Shown: positions 45,308-50,784 of the stretch, one piece after another
Position numbering within the stretch: position 1 is the first letter of the stretch
Layout of the letters: every line of letters starts with the position of its first letter
Origin: Mycobacterium sp.
GTDB lineage: Bacteria; Actinomycetota; Actinomycetes; Mycobacteriales; Mycobacteriaceae
Direction: 5' to 3'
Length of the DNA: 50,784 nucleotides
Assembly (NCBI GenBank): GCA_031292665.1
Contig: JARLGR010000183.1
Location: 1-50,784 of the forward strand
Notes under the pieces: model-generated
The model's input: only the letters and a program-made list of their open reading frames with translations
Database searches by the model: none
Told to the model about the DNA's origin: nothing
Position numbers and translations under genes: made by a program

Positions 45308-47972
45308 CGATGTCTTTGGCCTTTTGTCGTGCGGAAACCCGCCCAACAGGCACTCGCCCTTCGACGTTCGCGCCGGAATGAACGAAGCGCGCGGCGCGTC
45401 GCGCAATCAGGTGGCTCAGGCCGCGGGTGCGATACGGCTGGCCGAAAACGCGCATCGGCTCGCTGTAGAACACTTTCTTGGTCGCTTCGACGAGGACCAG
45501 GTACAGGACGATGAACACGGCCAGCGCGGCGTAGAACTGCCACGGCAGCGGAACGAAACCCAGTTTGCGGCCCAGCGGCGTCACGGTGAGCACAATGCCG
45601 ATCACGTCCACCGACATCAGCGTGACGATCAGCAGCGTGCCCGGCCGACTGCGCAGGAACGGCACCCTGCGGGTGCGGATCGCGAAAACGATAAACGTTT
45701 GGGTGAGCAGGTTTTCCAGGAACCACCCGGTATGAAAAGCCACCTCCCCGGCGTGCAGGATGCCGAGCATGAATCCGAACGTCAAAAAGTCGAACAGCGA
45801 GTTGATCGGGCCGAACGTGAGCATGAACCTGCGGATGAACGCGACGTTCCAGTGTGATGGCGCATCAGTTTGCTCCTCATCGACCCGGTCGGTGGGGATC
45901 GCCAGCTGGGAGGCGTCGTAGAGCAGGTTGCCTAGCAAGATCTGGCTGGCCAACATCGGCAGAAACGGCAAAAACGCCGAAGCCGCTGCGGCGCTGAAGG
46001 TGTTGCCGAAGTTGCTCGATGTGCCCATGAACACGTACTTGATGGTGTTGGCGAAAATCCTTCTGCCCGTGGCCACCCCGGTGGCGAGCACACCCAGATC
46101 CTTTTCCAGCAGGATCACGTCGGCTGCGTCCTTGGCCACATCGGTGGCGGTGTCGACGGAGATGCCGACGTCGGCGGCGTGCAGGGCCAGCGCGTCGTTG
46201 ACCCCGTCGCCGAGGAATCCCACTGATCGTCCGGTGCGTCGCGCCGCGGTGATGAGCCGTGCTTTTTGCTCGGGCGAAATCCGGGCAAAGATGCTGTAGT
46301 TCTGCGCGGCGTGCCCGAATTCCTCGTCGCCGAAATGTTCCATCTCCGCGCCGGTGATCGTCCCTTTCGAGACCAAACCCAAATCCGCGCAAACCTTTTC
46401 GGCGACCCGCGCGTTGTCGCCGGTGGCGATTTTCACCTCGATACCCAGCTCTGCGAGCTGAGCAAGGGATTGCCGGGCGGCGGCTTTTGGTTCGTCGGCG
46501 AAGACGCAGAACCCGACCAGCATCAGCTCGGATTCGTCGTCGGCGGTGATGGTGGCCAGTTGTGCCGCCGGCTTGACCGTCACGGCAACCACCCGGCGCC
46601 CGGCCGCGAACAACGCGGCCAGGGTCTGCTGAGCATTTTCTGGTGTGCTCGAGCAGCGACTCAGCATCTGCTCGGGTGCGCCCTTGACCACGAGAAGCCG
46701 TTTCCCCTGGTCATCGACCAAGGCCGAGGTCGCTCGCCGGGTGTGGTCAAAGGGCAAAAACGCTACTCGTTCAACGCCATCGCCGACGAGCTGTTGTGCA
46801 CCCGGGTGCGCCCAGAGCGCGCTGTCCAGCGCGTTGGTCACGGCACCGCCCGCGGCGAGATCGATGTCGGAGGCCAACAGCGCCAGACGCAGCACCGAGT
46901 CGTTGTGTACTCCGGCCGGGTTGACGGTGTCGACCAAGCTGATGCGGCCCTCAGTCAGTGTTCCGGTTTTATCGGTGATCAGGATGTCGATGTCGCCGAA
47001 GTCTTCGATGCACACCAGACGTTTCACCAGCACCTTGGCCTTGGCCAGCTGCCGGGAACCGGTCGCCAGGCTGGTGCTGACCACCGCGGGGAGCAGCTGT
47101 GGCGTGATGCTGACCGCGATGGCCAGTGCAAACAGCGCCGAATTGATCAGCGGCCGGTGCAACATCAAGTTGGTGACCAAAATCATGACGGTCAGGGCGA
47201 TCGCGACTCGTAGCAGCAGATAGGAAAACCGACGCAGGCCGACCTGGAAGTCGGTCTCGGGTTGCCGCTCACTCAAACCGGCCGCGATCCGGCCGAACTC
47301 AGCACGGTTGCCAGTGGCATAGACGACGGCCAGGCCCTCGCCTGCGCTCACGATCGTGCCCATGAACGCCAGATCGGTCATATCGGTCAGCGCGGCGTCG
47401 GCCGCCACCGGTGTTGGTGACTTCTCAGAGCCTGTGGATTCCCCGGACAGGATGCTCTCATCGCATTCCAATGCCGCGGTCTGGATCAATCGCACATCCG
47501 CGGGCACGGCCTGCCCCAGGGAGAGTCCGATGACATCACCGGGGACCAGATCGCGGACATCGACATCGACGAATCTCCCGTCGCGTCGAACAGTCGCGGT
47601 GTGGCGGATGCGGGAATGCAGAGCAGCCGCCGCCTGCTCGGCGCGGTACTCGTTGATAAACCCCAGTCCGATGCTGGCGGCCAGGATCACGCCGATGATC
47701 AGCGCTTGGGTATGGTCGCCAAGGAAATACGACAGGGCGGCGGTGATGGCCAGCAGAATCAGCACTGCGTTGTTGAGCTGGCGGGCCAGCACCGCCCAGG
47801 CGCTGACGTGATGGGTGCGGAATGCGTTGGGGCCATAACGCTCCAAGCGTTCGAAGGCCTCAGCGCCCGAGAGTCCATCGGCCGAGCTGTCCAGCTGATG
47901 CAGAACCGCCTCGACCGGAGCCGCTGCCACCGCGTGAGCGGTCAGCGGTTCGCGGATCGCCGGAAGGGGCAC
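45297..47972 (-). CDS. Magnesium-type P3B ATPase (MgtA-like)
   Basis: 891 residues. Domains run from the cytoplasmic N-terminus (HQLDSSADGLSGAEAFERLE) through helices M1-M2, the SILSGESTGSEK actuator loop, helix AISVSITPQLLPAVVST (MgtA/MgtB-type ITPQLLP), phosphorylation site LITDKTGTLTEG (Asp334), nucleotide domain with VKGAPEQML, and GFLGDGVNDALALHAADVGI. The C-terminal helices are complete. ITPxxLP is the P3B hallmark; import of Mg2+ is the known family role. The gene is upstream of the giant ATPase and overlaps it, so both form one transcript. It starts at 47972, 132 bases from divergent phoY1. Confidence 0.88.
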   Translation of the reverse strand: MPLPAIREPLTAHAVAAAPVEAVLHQLDSSADGLSGAEAFERLERYGPNAFRTHHVSAWAVLARQLNNAVLILLAITAALSYFLGDHTQALIIGVILAASIGLGFINEYRAEQAAAALHSRIRHTATVRRDGRFVDVDVRDLVPGDVIGLSLGQAVPADVRLIQTAALECDESILSGESTGSEKSPTPVAADAALTDMTDLAFMGTIVSAGEGLAVVYATGNRAEFGRIAAGLSERQPETDFQVGLRRFSYLLLRVAIALTVMILVTNLMLHRPLINSALFALAIAVSITPQLLPAVVSTSLATGSRQLAKAKVLVKRLVCIEDFGDIDILITDKTGTLTEGRISLVDTVNPAGVHNDSVLRLALLASDIDLAAGGAVTNALDSALWAHPGAQQLVGDGVERVAFLPFDHTRRATSALVDDQGKRLLVVKGAPEQMLSRCSSTPENAQQTLAALFAAGRRVVAVTVKPAAQLATITADDESELMLVGFCVFADEPKAAARQSLAQLAELGIEVKIATGDNARVAEKVCADLGLVSKGTITGAEMEHFGDEEFGHAAQNYSIFARISPEQKARLITAARRTGRSVGFLGDGVNDALALHAADVGISVDTATDVAKDAADVILLEKDLGVLATGVATGRRIFANTIKYVFMGTSSNFGNTFSAAAASAFLPFLPMLASQILLGNLLYDASQLAIPTDRVDEEQTDAPSHWNVAFIRRFMLTFGPINSLFDFLTFGFMLGILHAGEVAFHTGWFLENLLTQTFIVFAIRTRRVPFLRSRPGTLLIVTLMSVDVIGIVLTVTPLGRKLGFVPLPWQFYAALAVFIVLYLVLVEATKKVFYSEPMRVFGQPYRTRGLSHLIARRAARFVHSGANVEGRVPVGRVSARQKAKDIDAG

Positions 47973-48104
47973 CGTCGCAGACTAACCGGCAGCGCCATCG
48001 TGCGGAGGAGCCGTTTAGGCCCACGTTCGGGTGCCTTTCGTCACTTGTGCAAGCCGCCGGTAGTTCTCTAGCGTGTGACGCGCGCCATAGGAGAGGCTTC
48101 AGCG

Positions 48105-48770
48105 ATGCGAACCGCTTATCACGAGCAGATGGACAACCTGGCCAGGCAACTCGGCGAGATGTGCGGCCTGGCCGGGGTGGCGATGAAGCGCGCAACGCAG
48201 GCTCTCTTGGAGGCTGACGTCAGCGCCGCCGAGGAAGTGATCGGCGACCGTAGGCGGATCGTCGCGATGCGCGCGCACGCCGAAAAAGACGCGTTCGATC
48301 TGCTGGCGCTGCAGCAGCCGGTGGCCGGCGACTTGCGGGCGATCTTCAGCGCCATCCAGATCATCGCCGACACGGAGCGGATGGGCGCGCTGGCCGTGCA
48401 CGTCGCCAAGATCGCCCGGCGGGAGTCTCCGAAGCGGGTACTTCCCGAGGAGGTCCGGGAATGTTTCGCCGACATGGCCAGGGTGGCAATTGCTTTGGGG
48501 GAGAGCGCAAAACAGGTGCTGATATCCCGCGACCCGCGGCAAGCCGCCCAACTTCACGAGCAAGACGACGCCATGGATGAGCTGTACCGGCATTTGTTCC
48601 GTGTCTTACTGGATGACGGCTGGCAGCATGGTATCTCCGTGGCCGTCGAAACCGCTTTGCTGGGCCGCTTTTACGAGCGCTTCGCCGACCACGCCGTGGA
48701 AGTCGGGCGGCGCGTCATCTTCATGGTCACCGGGGTGCTGCCCGCCGAGGACGAGATATCCACCTACTGA
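48105..48770 (+). CDS. phoY1: PhoU-family phosphate signalling regulator PhoY1
   Basis: 221 residues made of two PhoU three-helix repeats: [20 protein letters not shown], then the first metal-site helix [10 protein letters not shown], and the second repeat at [16 protein letters not shown]; the C-terminal [20 protein letters not shown] is a PhoU signature. PhoU proteins link the Pst phosphate transporter to the SenX3-RegX3 system, restraining it when phosphate is plentiful. The ATG at 48105 follows an AGGAGA site; a longer frame from 48075 is not used. It is extremely like M. tuberculosis PhoY1, which sits right after glpD2, whereas here about 24.5 kb separates them. Confidence 0.93.
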   Translation: MRTAYHEQMDNLARQLGEMCGLAGVAMKRATQALLEADVSAAEEVIGDRRRIVAMRAHAEKDAFDLLALQQPVAGDLRAIFSAIQIIADTERMGALAVHVAKIARRESPKRVLPEEVRECFADMARVAIALGESAKQVLISRDPRQAAQLHEQDDAMDELYRHLFRVLLDDGWQHGISVAVETALLGRFYERFADHAVEVGRRVIFMVTGVLPAEDEISTY

Positions 48771-48772
48771 TC

Positions 48773-50089
48773 TCACGGCGTGGCTGTTACCAGCGTGGCG
48801 TTGGGGTCGGCGGTGATCTGGTCGGTGTTGGTGTTGTAGTCGAAGAGTTCGGCGTAGCGACCCCAGCCGATGGCGATGTCGAGTTGTCGCTGGGCGTCCT
48901 GGGCGTTGAATCCGTGCTGGAGGATGTCGAGGAAGAATCCGGCGCGCAAGCTCTCGTCAGGGCAGTCGTGCAGAGCGTGGCAGATGGTGCGCACCAAAGG
49001 TGCGCGGATACGTGCTTGCTGGGCGAAGATCCGCTTGCTTGCTTGGATGTCGGCGGTGGTGAAATCCTTGCCGATCGAGGTGAGTTCGAGGCCGGCACCG
49101 CTGACGCACACGAAGTCGAGCAGTGCGGCGGCGTCCACCAACGGCAGCAGGTCTTCGGCGGCGATACCCAAGTCGGCGGCGACGTCGGGGATGTCGACGC
49201 GCCCACCCTTGCCGTAGACGATTTCGACCAGCCCGGCCAGGCCCCCGACGGTCGCCCTGGGCAGCGGGTGGCTGGTCGGCGTGGCTGTGCCGGGTTCGAC
49301 GAGCGTTGTGGCCGACCCGGTGCCGGTCAGCAGTCCATAGAGTTTGTCGACAAGTGCTTCAAACGAGGGCGAACGGCGGTCGCGGGGACGCTCGAGTTCG
49401 ATGGGGAATTCGGCCAGGACGCGGCCGGGATTGCTGCTCAGCACGATGACGCGGTCGGCCAGCGTGATCGCTTCTTCGATGTTGTGGGTGACCAGGCAGA
49501 TGGCCTTGGTCGGAAATTCCTGGCCGGTCCACAGGGTCATCAGCTCGCTGCGCAGGTTTTCGGCGGTGAGGACGTCGAGGGCGGAGAAGGGTTCGTCCAT
49601 TAGCAGCAGATCGGGTTGCAGCACCAGGGCCCGGGCGAACCCGACGCGCTGGCGCATCCCGCCGGACAGTTCTTTGGGGTATGCGGATTCGAAGCCGTCG
49701 AGGCCAATCAAATCGATGGCCTCCATCGCACGCTGACTCCGTTCGGCCGGGGCCATTTTGCGCGCTGCCAGCCCGAGTTCAACGTTCTTTTGCACGGTCA
49801 GCCAGGGCATCAGGGCGAAGTTCTGGAACACCATCGCGGTACCAGGGTTGGCGGCGTCGAGTTCGGCGCCGTGGTTGCGCGCCACACCGCTGGTGGGGGC
49901 GATCAGTCCGGCGATGATGCGCAGCAACGTCGACTTGCCGCACCCGGAGCGACCGAGCACGGCGACGACTTCGCCCGCACGGATTTCGAGGTTGATGTCG
50001 TCGAGGACCAGCAGCGTGCCACCGTCGGGCTTGCTGAAGCTCTTGCTGACGTGGTCGAGGTGGATGATGATCACGTCGTCTTCAGTCAT
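48773..50089 (-). CDS. NitT/TauT-type ABC transporter ATP-binding protein with AAA-associated C-terminus
   Basis: 438 residues. ABC domain: Walker A LGRSGCGKST (46-54), Q-loop VFQNFALMPW, signature LSGGMRQR, Walker B LLLMDEPFSALD and switch VTHNIEEA. Residues from about 300 form an AAA-associated domain (VEIVYGKGGRVDIPDVAADL, then AAEDLLPLVDAAALL), a regulatory add-on seen in ABC ATPases of the nitrate/sulfonate/taurine group. Start ATG 50089 has GGAGGT just upstream; the longer frame to 50401 belongs to the permease. It lies 24 bases after the permease and is convergent with phoY1, two bases apart. Substrate unclear: nitrate, sulfonate and bicarbonate-like ions are all possible. Confidence 0.9.
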   Translation of the reverse strand: MTEDDVIIIHLDHVSKSFSKPDGGTLLVLDDINLEIRAGEVVAVLGRSGCGKSTLLRIIAGLIAPTSGVARNHGAELDAANPGTAMVFQNFALMPWLTVQKNVELGLAARKMAPAERSQRAMEAIDLIGLDGFESAYPKELSGGMRQRVGFARALVLQPDLLLMDEPFSALDVLTAENLRSELMTLWTGQEFPTKAICLVTHNIEEAITLADRVIVLSSNPGRVLAEFPIELERPRDRRSPSFEALVDKLYGLLTGTGSATTLVEPGTATPTSHPLPRATVGGLAGLVEIVYGKGGRVDIPDVAADLGIAAEDLLPLVDAAALLDFVCVSGAGLELTSIGKDFTTADIQASKRIFAQQARIRAPLVRTICHALHDCPDESLRAGFFLDILQHGFNAQDAQRQLDIAIGWGRYAELFDYNTNTDQITADPNATLVTATP

Positions 50090-50112
50090 GGGGACCTCCG
50101 TCAAGCTCAGGA

Positions 50113-50784
50113 TCAGGATAGGGAGAAGCGCCGTTCGGACAGGCGGTAGAGGCGCTGCCACAGCACGATGTTCGTCGTCACGACATAGAAGCTCATCGCG
50201 ATCACGCCGATGAGCAGGCGCGGGGCGTCGCCCACTGCGGTGGCGTGCGTGATGTAGGCACCCAGCCCGACAGCCGACAACGTGGTGTGGTGGTACTGGA
50301 CGACTTCGGCGACGATGGAAGCGTTCCACGCGCCCCCGGCCGCTGTAATGCCGCCGGTGACGTAGCTGCCGAAGATTGCGGGCAGTATCAGGGTGCGCCA
50401 CCTCAGCACCGTGGGCAGCCTCAGGCTGGCGGCGGCGTCACGAAGCTCGGTGGGGATCGCACTGGCCCCGGCGATGACGTTGAACAGGATGTACCACTGC
50501 GTGCCGAGCGCCATCAGCAAAATGCCGCCCCAGTTGATGCTGATCCCGGTGGCAAGCAGCACGGCGGTGAACAACGGGAACAAAAAGTTCGCCGGAAATG
50601 ACGCGAGCACCTGCACCACTGGCTGAGCCAGTCGAGTTACTTTGGGATTCATGCCAATCCATACTCCGATCGGCACCCAGATCAACGTCGAGACCACGAC
50701 CACCACCACGACACGGGCGAAGGTGGCCAAGCCGAGCAGCGCCGCGTGGCCGACTTCGGTGAAGCCGACGGTGCCGGCGATGTA
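50113..50784 (-). CDS. ABC transporter permease (5' end beyond window)
   Basis: The last 223 codons of a permease, open to the window edge (YIAGTVGFTEVGHAALLGLA). It has the BPD_transp_1 fold: membrane segments at VVVVVVVSTLIWVPIGVWIG, FPLFTAVLLATGISINWGGI, and a C-terminal IGVIAMSFYVVTTNIVLW, with the EAA loop (TELRDAAASLRLPTVLRWRT) that contacts the ATPase. Family members with this ATPase are often fused double permeases of about 550-600 residues, so this may be only the second half. No solute-binding protein gene is in the window. Co-transcribed with the ATPase downstream. Confidence 0.88.
   Translation of the reverse strand, partial: YIAGTVGFTEVGHAALLGLATFARVVVVVVVSTLIWVPIGVWIGMNPKVTRLAQPVVQVLASFPANFLFPLFTAVLLATGISINWGGILLMALGTQWYILFNVIAGASAIPTELRDAAASLRLPTVLRWRTLILPAIFGSYVTGGITAAGGAWNASIVAEVVQYHHTTLSAVGLGAYITHATAVGDAPRLLIGVIAMSFYVVTTNIVLWQRLYRLSERRFSLS

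Noticed and set aside
48017..48036. AGGCCCACG...TGCCT imperfect repeat before phoY1 as a DosR or PhoP site
   Set aside because: Only 7 of 9 pairs match and it does not fit either consensus well enough to claim.

Overview
The window is high-GC chromosomal DNA of a Mycobacterium, most likely a slow-growing non-tuberculous species. The evidence is two PPE proteins, a SapM phosphatase, a 13E12-family HNH remnant, and a gene order (sdhBADC, cdd, deoA, add, an Rv3311-like gene, sapM, upp, pmmB, deoD, amiB1, amiA1, an Rv3304-like gene, lpdA, glpD2, an Rv3300c-like gene) that follows the Rv3319-Rv3300c block of M. tuberculosis, here inverted. The comparison with M. tuberculosis is from memory; no alignment was run. 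The species is not assigned.

Bases 1-6187 hold succinate dehydrogenase (minus strand, sdhB cut by the window edge) and a divergent nucleoside-salvage operon cdd-deoA-add that ends in a perfect 12-bp stem. Bases 6208-10916 are an accessory insert: two small membrane proteins, a cytochrome P450 divergent from a TetR regulator with a palindromic operator between them, and two convergent von Willebrand factor A membrane paralogues. Bases 11020-24461 return to the conserved backbone: an acidic Rv3311-like protein, secreted phosphatase SapM, upp, pmmB-deoD, the M20 amidohydrolases amiB1-amiA1, an Rv3304-like protein, lpdA-glpD2 and a pseudouridine synthase. A 52-bp perfect inverted repeat pair at 19283-19772 brackets the remnant of a decayed gene.

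From 24492 the DNA is accessory and partly decayed. A 13E12 HNH gene appears to be split into two halves (25480-25822 and 31929-32157) by about 6.1 kb. That segment carries a DUF3303 protein, a divergent set of Met-rich, probably copper-related membrane or exported proteins around a perfect TACCC-N5-GGGTA (RicR-type) box, a protein kinase scrap, a small membrane protein, a membrane-anchored molybdopterin oxidoreductase, a 28-copy TAG microsatellite and a short-chain dehydrogenase. A frameshifted metallo-hydrolase and two PPE genes follow.

Bases 35602-47972 form a metal/stress island: a P1B-type ATPase fused to a hemerythrin domain, a CBS protein translationally coupled to an FMN glutamate-synthase-like protein, a DUF5994 protein, a very large CtpH/CtpI-like P-type ATPase and an MgtA-like ATPase. 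Candidate DosR-like sites lie in its divergent promoter. The window ends with phoY1, displaced from the place between glpD2 and Rv3300c that it holds in M. tuberculosis, and a NitT/TauT-type ABC ATPase and permease.

The most interesting points are the RicR-box Met-rich locus, the apparently interrupted 13E12 gene, the TAG microsatellite and the hemerythrin-ATPase/CBS island.
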